From: CAVRUD01 sp963849635
Lineage (GTDB): Bacteria; Chloroflexota; Chloroflexia; Thermomicrobiales; UBA6265
NCBI GenBank assembly: GCA_963849635.1
Contig: CAWKIA010000022.1
Span: forward strand, 124,001-188,000
Length of the DNA stretch: 64,000 bases
Direction of reading: 5' to 3'
The notes beneath the pieces are model-generated. The model saw only the letters and a list, made by a program, of their open reading frames with translations. It made no database searches and was not told where the DNA came from. Shown here piece after piece: positions 35,868-43,653 of the stretch. Each line of letters starts with the position of its first letter. Position 1 is the stretch's first letter. The position numbers and the translations under genes are program-made.

Positions 35868-37226
35868 CCATGGTGGCAGGAGCCTTGGCATGGCCGAAAC
35901 GGTTGATCAACACCGGCCACATGGCGGCCCTCGCCGCGGTCGAGCGGCGGATCCCCTTCTGGCCGCTGGAGCGCATCCAGCACCGCCAGAGCCAACGCCT
36001 CAAATCGATCGTCCGCCACGCGTACGAGACGGTCCCCTACTACCGGCGCACGATGGATGAGTTGGGGCTGCGGCCCGGCGACTTCCAGACGGTTGCGGAC
36101 CTTGCTAAGCTGCCGCTCCTCGACGATGTCCTGGTGCGTCAGGATCCTAGCCAATTCGCGTCCTCCCGCTACAATGACCACACCAGGCACACGTTTCGCA
36201 GCAGCGGCTCGCGGTCACGCATCCGCACAGAGATCTATTGGGACAATGCGTCCTTGCTGCGGATGCTCCCCCGCAACGAGCGGGACCGCGTCGTACTCGC
36301 CAAGTTGTCGGGCACATCGTGGCGACGACGCCAACTGCATATCCAACCGACGACTTCCTCAAGCAAGGCCATCGTGGATAAGACGGATGCGCAGACGTGG
36401 GTGAGCCAGCTCGTGCGGCGGTACCGTTTTTCCGCCGCCGAGCCGTTCGAGGCGCTGGTCGCGACGTTGAATACGGTTAAGCCAGACGTGGCGATTTCGT
36501 ATGGGTCGTACGCGGATCATTTTTTCCGGTATCTGGCCGATATCAGGCGCGAAGGTCGTCCTGCCGCGCGTCTGGAAGTACGGCGGCGACATGCTCTCGC
36601 CCGACGGGAGAGACCTGATCGAGGGGAGATTCGGCTGCACGGTCTACTCGACCTATCAGGCTGTGGAGATGAGCCGCATCGGCTTCGAGTGCGAGCGGCG
36701 TCGGGGTTTCCACCTCAACATGGACCTCTGCGCGCTCCGGGTCATCGATGAGTCGGGGCGCGATGTCGCCGCGGGCGAGGACGGCGAGATCATCGCCTCC
36801 AATCTGCACAATCGGGCGATGGTCTTGCTGAACTATCGCCTCGGTGATTGGGGGGCGCTGGCGGTCGAACCCTGCCCGTGTGGGAGGTCACTGCCGCTGC
36901 TGGAGCGGCTGGAAGGCCGCCGGACCGAGGCGATCGTGCTCGGTGACGGTCGGGTTCTGTCCGCCCTGATCGTAGGTTCGTTATTCAAGCGGGAGAACGC
37001 CGCCGCACTCAAGGTCCAGATCGTCCATCCTGCGCCCGGCGTTGTCCGCTGGCGCATCGTGCCCTTTGCAGGTGTCGATCGGGAGGCATGGCGGAGCGCG
37101 ATCCTGACCAGGGGTAAGGACGTGCTTGGCGAGAGCACTCGGGTGGAGGTGGAGTTCGTCGCCGACATTCCGCCCGCGCCGTCAGGCAAGTACCCTCTGG
37201 TTGCAACGGCGGAGGAGCCCCTGTGA
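35864..37226 (+). CDS. PaaK/CapK-type adenylate-forming enzyme, array copy 8, one frameshift
   Basis: Starts at GTG overlapping the stop of copy 7 (or ATG 35870). The first frame reads to SYGSYADHFFRYLADI. About 36545 one base shifts the frame, and the second part reads VVLPRVWKYGGDMLSPDG to APSGKYPLVATAEEP. Loop SSGSRSRIRTEIYWD. Its variable window TSSSKAIVDKTDAQTW is the only one in which the preceding Pro-Pro is Pro-Thr. The A5 region is STYQAVEMSRIGFECE, with Met-Ser replacing Thr-Gly. The TGA overlaps the GTG start of the methyltransferase, so the array and the methyltransferase are translationally coupled. Confidence 0.8.
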
Positions 37227-38021
37227 CCGAGGAGGCGGGGGGTGGATCTCGATACTGGGACGAGGTTGCGGAGCATTGGACAGAGACGGTGCCCCAGGGC
37301 CTGTGGCGCGCTCACAGCGACGCGGTCAACGAGGCACTGATAACAAGGTGGTTGCCGGAACGACGGCGTGGGGCGGCTGCTGAAAACCGACATCTTCGAC
37401 GAAGCGGTCAGCACGGGGGTCTTGCCACGGCTGGCGGTGCCGATGGAATCGGTCGTTGGCATGGACGTCTCCGGGGCGGCGTTGGACTCCGCGCGGTCGC
37501 GGTACACTCGCCTGCTCGCCGTCCGCGCCGATGTCCGCCGGCTCCCCTTCGCGGATGGTTCGTTCGACGCCGTCATCTCCAATTCGACGCTCGATCACTT
37601 CACGTCGCCGGAGGACATTGCGATTAGTCTGCGCGAGTTGCACCGCGTGCTGAGACCTGGAGGGTATCTGATCGTCACGCTCGACAATCGGGCGAATCCG
37701 GTCGTTGCGCTTCGTGGGCTGCTGCCCTATCGCCTGCTCAATCGCCTCGGCGTCGTACCATACTTTGTCGGTGCAACCTATGATCCGGCGCAATTACGGG
37801 GCGCGCTCATGGATGCGGGTCTTGTCGTCCTCGACCTTGAAGCCATCATGCATTGTCCGCGGGTCGTCGCCGTGGCCGCGGCCCGCGTCGTGGAGCGGCA
37901 CACCGGGCCGGCGATGCAGCGGCGCTTCCTTCGCTGGCTGATGACGTTCGAACGCCTGGCCCACTGGCCGACACGCTTTCGTACAGGCCACTTCGTCGCC
38001 GCTCGGGCAACGCGCCGGTGA
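37223..38021 (+). CDS. SAM-dependent methyltransferase (class I), one frameshift
   Basis: This is a methyltransferase of about 265 residues. The N-terminal part (GTG start overlapping copy 8) reads MTEEAGGGSRYWDEVAEHW. After a shift about 37362 it continues GRLLKTDIFDEAVSTG, VVGMDVSGAALDSARSRY (SAM-binding acidic strand), VRADVRRLPFADGSFDAVIS and LHRVLRPGGYLIVTLDN, the standard Methyltransf_11 motifs. The substrate is probably an intermediate of the same glycan or lipid pathway; O-methylation of a sugar or methyl esterification of an acid are both possible. Its TGA overlaps the flippase GTG. Confidence 0.82.
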
Positions 38022-39520
38022 GAACTCCAGCGGTGGACGTCGCGACCCGCCCGCCGCGCTCCTCGACCCAGCCGGGCCGCGAGTTGCTCGGCGGGGCCAC
38101 GCGCGTTCTGCTGGCCGAGGCCCTGGTGCTGCCGACAGGTCTGATCACCAGCGTCTTCCTTACTCGGCAGTTCAGTCCAGAGCAATACGGCCGCTTTGCC
38201 CTGGCGGCGACACTGATCACGTGGATCGAGTGGACGATCACGTCGATCTTCGCGCGGGCCACGATCAAGGCCGTCGGTGACGCCGAGGATTGGCGGCCCG
38301 TCGGCACGACCGCCACGCGCGTGCAATTCGCCATCGGCGGCGGGGTGGCGCTCCTGCTCTGCCTATTGGCGAAACCGGTGGCGATGCTCCTCGACGAGCC
38401 GGCACTGACCTCCTTGCTGCGGCTGATCGCGATTCAGATCCCACTCTTCTGTCTGTCTCGTGCCCACCTCCATCTCCTAATCGGGCTGGGCGGCTACGGG
38501 GCACGAGCGCTTGCCAGCGCCGGCTACTGGCTGGGCAGGTTGGTGCTAATCGTCTTGCTGGTGACGCTGGGCTTCTCGGTGGAGGGGGCTCTCCTCGGCA
38601 GCATCGGCGCCAGCATCATCGAGCTGGTCATCGCCCGCTGGTTCATACGGCCGTCGCTGACCGCCCGATCCAGCTTTCCCGCCAGACAACTCTGGGTGTT
38701 GGCGGCGCCGCTCTTCGTCTTCACCGTGAGCATGCGCCTGTACGGCAGATTGGATCTGTTTGCCCTCAAATTGCTCGACACGACAACGGCGGAGACGGGT
38801 ATCTACGCCGCCGCTCAGAGCGTGGCAGGGGCTCCGGGTTTCCTCGTGCTCGCCTTTACCCCGCTTCTCCTCTCGACGTTGAGCCGTACCCGGCGCTCCG
38901 GACAGATCGAGTTGGCCCAGGAAATCAGTCGCAATGCGTTCCGCTTCGTGGTCATCCTGATGCCGTTCGTGGGCATTGCCGCCGGGGCAGCGCCACAGAT
39001 CGTGCTGCTCGCGTTCGGCCCCCACTACGCCTCCAGCCACGCTGTCCTGGCCTGGTTGATCTTCAAGACACTCGCGACCGCAATGCTCTCGATTGCGGCG
39101 TCAATCTTGACGGCAGCCGAGCGGCCCGACCTACCGGTTGCGATCGGTGTGTCGATGCTGCTGTTAGCTATTGCCGGCCAATGGCTTCTTGTCCCTCCGT
39201 TCGGGATCGAGGGCGCGGCCGCCGCGACGACGCTGGTGGCGGCATTCGGCGCCGTGGCAGCTGTGCTGGCGGTCTATCGCGTCTGGCACGTGCTGCCGCC
39301 GATGGGAACGCTGGTGCGCAGCACGCTGATCTGCGTCGCCGCCTACGTCGTGGCCGATGAGTGGTCACGCCCCAAGCCGCTGATCCTGCTCCAACTGCTG
39401 ACGATGGCTATCGCTGTTGCAATTGCATTCCTCGCGCTGGGAGAGTTCAGTGCAGGCGAGCGGGCCGCAGTGCGGGCGGCAGTCTCGGCGCGGCTGCGGC
39501 GACAGAATACAGCCCCCTAA
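38018..39520 (+). CDS. Wzx/RfbX-like polysaccharide flippase (MOP superfamily)
   Basis: This 500-residue integral membrane protein with 12-14 helices belongs to the polysaccharide biosynthesis / MATE-like MOP group, which flips undecaprenyl- or lipid-linked glycans across the inner membrane. Typical stretches are GLITSVFLTRQFSPEQYGRF, FTVSMRLYGRLDLFALKLL and ETGIYAAAQSVAGAPGFLVL. The GTG start overlaps the methyltransferase stop. It closes the plus-strand operon and is followed by a perfect hairpin. Its presence is the best evidence that the ligase array serves an exported, lipid-linked product rather than catabolism of aromatic acids. Confidence 0.86.
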   Translation: MRTPAVDVATRPPRSSTQPGRELLGGATRVLLAEALVLPTGLITSVFLTRQFSPEQYGRFALAATLITWIEWTITSIFARATIKAVGDAEDWRPVGTTATRVQFAIGGGVALLLCLLAKPVAMLLDEPALTSLLRLIAIQIPLFCLSRAHLHLLIGLGGYGARALASAGYWLGRLVLIVLLVTLGFSVEGALLGSIGASIIELVIARWFIRPSLTARSSFPARQLWVLAAPLFVFTVSMRLYGRLDLFALKLLDTTTAETGIYAAAQSVAGAPGFLVLAFTPLLLSTLSRTRRSGQIELAQEISRNAFRFVVILMPFVGIAAGAAPQIVLLAFGPHYASSHAVLAWLIFKTLATAMLSIAASILTAAERPDLPVAIGVSMLLLAIAGQWLLVPPFGIEGAAAATTLVAAFGAVAAVLAVYRVWHVLPPMGTLVRSTLICVAAYVVADEWSRPKPLILLQLLTMAIAVAIAFLALGEFSAGERAAVRAAVSARLRRQNTAP

Positions 39521-39528
39521 CCCCCCGG

Positions 39529-39554
39529 CCCCCTTTCCCCAATGCGAAAGGGGG
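39529..39554 (+). terminator. Hairpin downstream of the flippase
   Basis: CCCCCTTTC (39529-39537) pairs perfectly with GAAAGGGGG (39546-39554) around an 8-nt loop, starting 9 nt after the flippase stop. There is no T tract, so it may act as a factor-independent pause, an mRNA 3-prime end stabiliser, or both. Confidence 0.5.
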
Positions 39555-39621
39555 AAGGGGAAGCGCTCGTCAGCCCGATTCGGAGTGCGATGATCGCGGC
39601 ATCATCGAGTACCAGGTCTAG

Positions 39622-39816
39622 ACCTATTCCAGCCTCCAAGAGTCGCTGACCTGGTGCGCGCTGTGCGTCGTCGCTACGGTCGCTCTGGTCGACGTGATCC
39701 ACACCTTGGCGCGGCGCCCCAGCCGGCCCGTCCACCCCGTGGTCGTCGCCGTCCCCGCGGCCGGGGCGATCAGCTTCATCGCGACGTTCGTGGTGCTGGC
39801 GGCCGGGCGGGTCTAA
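39622..39816 (+). pseudogene. Start-less remnant of a small membrane protein
   Basis: From after a TAG at 39619 an open frame reads TYSSLQESLTWCALCVVATV and continues to FIATFVVLAAGRV and TAA. It has two hydrophobic helices separated by a Pro/Arg/His segment, and good coding-like codon use. There is no in-frame start codon before the first helix except a late GTG, so it looks like the tail of a lost gene. The rest of 39521-39967 holds the hairpin and no gene. Confidence 0.35.
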
Positions 39817-39967
39817 CCCCTCACCCAATCGATCGCTGGCGAAATTAAGTACACCCCTCGCCGGAATAGCGTACTCGTACGGGTAGCTCGTCCCTCCAGG
39901 ACGCCGTATCGTGGGCGCATCCCAGCGGCACAGCGGCCGCGACGACCGAGACGTCAGGAGATATGGG

Positions 39968-40537
39968 GTGGACTCACGCTCATTCGATCGCCTTGCCCGC
40001 TCCCTCGCCACGCCGAAGACCCGACGCGGCCTGCTCGGATCGCTGGCCGCCCTCGGGGCAGGGTTATTCGGCACTCGGGCAGTGGACGCCCAGGTAACGC
40101 AGGTCTCTTGCGGCAACCAGGTCTGCGCAAGCAACCCCGGTGGTTGCAAGGCCGGCTGCGTCTGCTGCGTCTACCCCAACGGCAACTCCCGCTGCCGCCC
40201 TCCCCAGGACTGCGCCGCCCCAGGCACTGTCGCGACGACCACGACGACCCCGGCCCCGACGACCACAACTACGACGCCAGCGCCGACAACCACGACCACC
40301 TCCACAACCACCACGCCGACTACCACCGTCGCGCCCCTCCTCGCCCTGCAGGAGGTCTGCGTGAACGTCAACCAGTGCGACCAGTCCGGCGGGCCGACAA
40401 GTTGCGCGAATAACTTTTGCAACTTCTTCAGTGTCGTGTGCTGCCACACGACCGGGGGCAGCTGCAGGGATGTCTGCGACTGCTGCGGAAGTGGCTTCCA
40501 GTGCAGCGTCGAAGGCGTTTGCGTCTCGAACTTCTAG
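39968..40537 (+). CDS. Secreted Cys-rich protein with Thr/Pro linker
   Basis: This protein of about 189 residues starts at GTG, 8 nt after AGGAG. The N-terminus SFDRLARSLATPKTRRGLLG with a following Ala/Gly/Leu stretch is an RR-type (Tat-like) signal ending near VDAQ. The mature part has a first Cys-rich module (SCGNQVCASNPGGCKAGCVC), a linker of almost only Thr and Pro (about 35 residues), and a second Cys-rich module (CVNVNQCDQSGGPTSC to CGSGFQCSVEGVC). The two-module layout with a probably glycosylated Thr/Pro linker resembles secreted binding proteins. It sits next to a PMT-type mannosyltransferase, whose usual target is Thr-rich sequence. No known family was recognised. Confidence 0.7.
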   Translation: MDSRSFDRLARSLATPKTRRGLLGSLAALGAGLFGTRAVDAQVTQVSCGNQVCASNPGGCKAGCVCCVYPNGNSRCRPPQDCAAPGTVATTTTTPAPTTTTTTPAPTTTTTSTTTTPTTTVAPLLALQEVCVNVNQCDQSGGPTSCANNFCNFFSVVCCHTTGGSCRDVCDCCGSGFQCSVEGVCVSNF

Positions 40538-40626
40538 GCGGGCGGCGCATCGACACGGTTCGGAGAAGACCTGTGGGTTCCCTTGGGCGGATCCCACATG
40601 CCCGTCCGCTTCAACCGGACTGATTT

Positions 40627-40645
40627 GCCGGCACGGGGTGCCGGC
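40627..40645. terminator. Bidirectional hairpin between convergent genes
   Basis: GCCGGCAC (40627-40634) and GTGCCGGC (40638-40645) form a perfect 8-bp stem with a 3-nt loop, between the stop of the plus-strand secreted protein (40537) and the stop of the minus-strand glycosyltransferase (40650). Confidence 0.55.
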
Positions 40646-40649
40646 TCAA

Positions 40650-42221
40650 CTACCTCCAGCTATCGAACCACATCCGCATGTCGAGTTGGTCCTTGCTGAG
40701 CGGGTAGAGCGAGTAGATGGGATAGAAGAAGGCGAAGGACAGGACGACGAGCGCCACGTAGCCGAAGGCCACCGTGCGACGGCGGACGTCGCCGCTCTCG
40801 GCGAGGTGGACCACGGCGACGGCGACGGCCAGGCACCCAAAGGGGACGGCCGGCAGGAAGTGGTAGATGAACGACGTGTGGGAGACGACCGCCCAGGGGA
40901 GCCACTGGCCGAAGAAGCCGATGACCAGCACCAGGAGGGCGGGTGTACGCATCCGCCACCATCGCCGGCAGAGCCAAAAGAGCGCCGGCAGGAATGCCCA
41001 GTAGAGGAGAGGGTTGCCATTGGCGTACGTCACGGCAATCTTGTCGCCGTCAGGGACGGTGCTGTGCCAGATCGGACGGAGGGCGAGCGGCCACTCCCAC
41101 CAGCGAGAGGAATACTGGTGGCGCCAGGTGCCGTCGGTATTGAGCGTTGCCGGGACGAGGCCGGGCTCCCGAACGAGGAAACGCGCGCGTTGCAAGTCGA
41201 AGAAGTCGGCCAAACTGTAGCCCGCGAGGAAGAAGGGCAAGTGGACCAGGGTCTGGATGGCGAGGGGAATCAGGATCAGACTTACCGGCACCCAGATGAG
41301 ATGCTGCTGGTAACCGGAAACCGTGGCAGGGTCTACCCTCCGGCCGCGGCTGGCCCGGCGCAACTGGAACAGACGCCAGAGCGCGACGATACCGATCATC
41401 CCGGTCGCATAGACGGCATTCCATTTGACCGCCAGGCTCAGGCCGAGGAGCACCCCCGTGGCGACGAGTGGCCAGCGGACGCGGTTGGGCGGCGCGTTCA
41501 GGTAGTGAGTGAACCCGAGGAAGGCACCAAGCATGAAGACGGTACCAAAGATGTCGATCACCCCGATGCGCGACTGCACGAAATAGAGTCCATCCATCAG
41601 GAGCAAGCCTGCCGTCAGGAGCGCGACGATTCGACGGCGGGTGAGGGTCAACGCCAGGAAGTAGGTGAGCGCGATCCCGATCGCCCCGAAGAGCGCGGCG
41701 GCGATGCGCCGGCCGAAGGGACCGTCGCCAAAGACGAACATACCGCCAGCGATCAACTCAATGCCGAGCGGTGGGTGCGTCCACTCGTACCGGCCTGGCC
41801 GGTCACCGACGACCGTGCTTGGCAGGTTCCGATAGGCATCGCTCGCCATGCACCGTTCGTTGCTACCGCGGGCGACGGCACAGGGCTGATCCCACCAGAA
41901 CGCGTCCCGGTTCCCGTCGAGGTACTCGCGGGCGGTAAAGGCGTGCAGGTATTCGTCGTAGGCGTAGAAGTCCGGGGTGGTGATTCGGGGAAGAGAGATC
42001 GCGAGGGCGGCGGCGATCAGCAGAACCGCAATGAGGTAGTCCACTGGGATCGCTAGCGATCCGATATGAACTTTTGCCTGGTCGAGCGCGGGCGCCGATC
42101 CTGGGGCATCGATGCCAACGGGGATCGATGAACGGTTGGCTTGCCGCGTGGCGCGCGACCTGACTTTCGCCTGGTTAATGGCGCGCCGGTCGGCGCGCGT
42201 TCTAGCCCGAGATCCCGTCAT
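40650..42221 (-). CDS. PMT-family (GT39) polyprenyl-phosphate-mannose-type glycosyltransferase
   Basis: A 523-residue membrane glycosyltransferase. It has a basic N-terminus, about eleven membrane helices, an acidic catalytic loop right after the first helix (ITTPDFYAYDEYLHAFTARE), YEWTHPPLGIELIAGGMFVF, and a C-terminal four-helix part with SHTSFIYHFLPAVPFGCLAV, as in PMT proteins. Actinobacterial relatives transfer mannose from polyprenyl-phosphate-mannose to secreted proteins, mostly on Thr. The facing gene encodes a secreted protein with a Thr/Pro linker, a plausible substrate. It is divergent from the GT2 gene and opposite in direction to the ligase operon. Confidence 0.86.
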   Translation of the reverse strand: MTGSRARTRADRRAINQAKVRSRATRQANRSSIPVGIDAPGSAPALDQAKVHIGSLAIPVDYLIAVLLIAAALAISLPRITTPDFYAYDEYLHAFTAREYLDGNRDAFWWDQPCAVARGSNERCMASDAYRNLPSTVVGDRPGRYEWTHPPLGIELIAGGMFVFGDGPFGRRIAAALFGAIGIALTYFLALTLTRRRIVALLTAGLLLMDGLYFVQSRIGVIDIFGTVFMLGAFLGFTHYLNAPPNRVRWPLVATGVLLGLSLAVKWNAVYATGMIGIVALWRLFQLRRASRGRRVDPATVSGYQQHLIWVPVSLILIPLAIQTLVHLPFFLAGYSLADFFDLQRARFLVREPGLVPATLNTDGTWRHQYSSRWWEWPLALRPIWHSTVPDGDKIAVTYANGNPLLYWAFLPALFWLCRRWWRMRTPALLVLVIGFFGQWLPWAVVSHTSFIYHFLPAVPFGCLAVAVAVVHLAESGDVRRRTVAFGYVALVVLSFAFFYPIYSLYPLSKDQLDMRMWFDSWR

Positions 42222-42540
42222 TGCGTTCCGGGAAGCCTGCTACCCGAGCATCCCCGTCCAGAACAGACGTGCCGCGGGAAACTCGAATCAGCACGACGCG
42301 CACGCGGTCCAGAAGCGATCGGAGCATGGCACGGATCATAGTCCTAGGAGTGATGTCTACGCGATTTAGCAGCCCAAAGTATAGTTCAGGGCAACCAGAT
42401 CCGCTCCGTCGCTGCTATCATACGGATAGAAACACAACTGGAAGAGATGCCGACGGACTGCCCGGGGAGATGGGGTGCGGCTCGTCGCCCAGGGCCGGCT
42501 GTGTGATCGAACGAGAGCCGGGATGCGAGGGAGAGGGAGT
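42222..42540. other. Divergent intergenic region, GT39 / GT2
   Basis: No gene was recognised. The upstream GT2 frame is open from 42475 but lacks family similarity before about 42590. The gap must carry promoters for both directions; a TATACT on the minus strand (42378-42383) and a TATCAT on the plus strand (42416-42421) resemble -10 boxes, but matching -35 boxes are not clear. Confidence 0.4.
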
Positions 42541-43653
42541 TTGGTCGTCGGCGAGCCACATTTGGCGAGGGATGCCCCTGAGCTGACGCTCCGGGTCTCC
42601 GTGATCGTGCCGGTGTTCAACGGAGGCAGTGACTTTGTCCGCTGCCTCCAGGCGCTTGTGGCGTCGACGGCGGACTTCCCCTGGGAGTTGATCGTCGTCG
42701 ACGACGGGTCGAGCGATGCGTCGGTCGAGCACGCCCGGGCGGCCGGCGCGCGGATCCTGACCACCCACCAACCGCGGAGCGGTCCGGCTGTCGCGCGCAA
42801 CATCGGGGCGACGATTGCCGGGGGCGAGATGCTCCTCTTCATCGACGCCGATGTGGTGGTGACGCCGGCAACCATCGCCGACGTGGCGGCGGAGTTCGAC
42901 CGGGACCCGAAGCTAGACGCCCTGTTCGGGTCGTATGACACACGACCAGCCGCCCCGAACTTCATCTCCCAATACAAGAACCTCTTCCATCATCACGTCC
43001 ACCAGACGTCGCCACCTGGGGTGACCACGTTTTGGGCCGGCTGCGGCGCGATCCGCACCGCGGTCTTCCGGGAAGTGGGCGGTTTCGACAGTAGCCTCTA
43101 TGGGCGACCGTCGATTGAAGACATCGAACTGGGTTACCGGGTGACGCGGGCCGGGTATACCGTGCGCCTGTGCCACCACATCCAGGTGACTCACCTCAAG
43201 CGGTGGACGGCTCGCTCGCTCGTGCGCACCGACATCCGTGACCGCGGTATCCCCTGGGTGCGGCTCCTCCTGCGCGAGCGCGTCTTCGCCATGGACCTCA
43301 ATCTGGAAACCGCGAACCGGGTCAGCGTGGTCGGGATCTACCTGCTGTGGGCGGCTCTGATCGCGATCCCGTTCTGGCCACCAGTGGCGGTGGTCGCGCT
43401 GCTGCTGGCGGTTGCACTGTTCGTCGTCAACTTGCCACTCTACGCCTTCTTTCGGCGGGAGCGCGGCGTCCTTTTCGCGCTCGCCACCATCCCGTGGCAC
43501 TGGCTCTACTACACCTACAACGGCGTCTGTTGCGCGATTGGCCTCGCGCTCTTTCTGCGGGAGCGGTCCGCGGAGGCGGCCCCGGGTTCCCGTGTGGAAC
43601 CGGTACCGGCGGTGGCACACGCTGGCGATGGCTCGCTCCTCGCGGAAGACTAA
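42541..43653 (+). CDS. Family 2 glycosyltransferase with C-terminal membrane helices
   Basis: This is a GT-A fold glycosyltransferase of about 370 residues. RVSVIVPVFNGGSDFVRCLQ opens the domain, VVDDGSSDASVE binds the nucleotide and the metal-binding DxD equivalent is LLFIDADVVVT. GGFDSSLYGRPSIEDIELGYRV holds the acceptor-site ED. Two or three membrane helices close the C-terminus, so it probably works on a lipid-linked acceptor at the inner membrane. The TTG at 42541 after GAGGGAG is the chosen start; ATG 42523 or 42475 are alternatives. Its stop overlaps the next start (TAATG), coupling it to the adenylate-forming-like gene that follows. Confidence 0.83.
   Translation: MVVGEPHLARDAPELTLRVSVIVPVFNGGSDFVRCLQALVASTADFPWELIVVDDGSSDASVEHARAAGARILTTHQPRSGPAVARNIGATIAGGEMLLFIDADVVVTPATIADVAAEFDRDPKLDALFGSYDTRPAAPNFISQYKNLFHHHVHQTSPPGVTTFWAGCGAIRTAVFREVGGFDSSLYGRPSIEDIELGYRVTRAGYTVRLCHHIQVTHLKRWTARSLVRTDIRDRGIPWVRLLLRERVFAMDLNLETANRVSVVGIYLLWAALIAIPFWPPVAVVALLLAVALFVVNLPLYAFFRRERGVLFALATIPWHWLYYTYNGVCCAIGLALFLRERSAEAAPGSRVEPVPAVAHAGDGSLLAED

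Noticed and set aside
26221..37000. Antisense and shifted open frames across the ligase array, several above 150 codons
   Set aside because: Each is an exact shadow of an array gene and recurs in every copy with the same composition; no ribosome sites or motifs.
26188..37226. Assembly duplication of one gene as the cause of the array
   Set aside because: The eight copies differ throughout, especially in loop and variable window, and have different junctions; a collapsed or duplicated contig would give near-identical copies.
26188..37226. Phenylacetate catabolism cluster
   Set aside because: None of the paa epoxidase, isomerase or ring-opening genes is present, and the neighbours are sugar and export genes.
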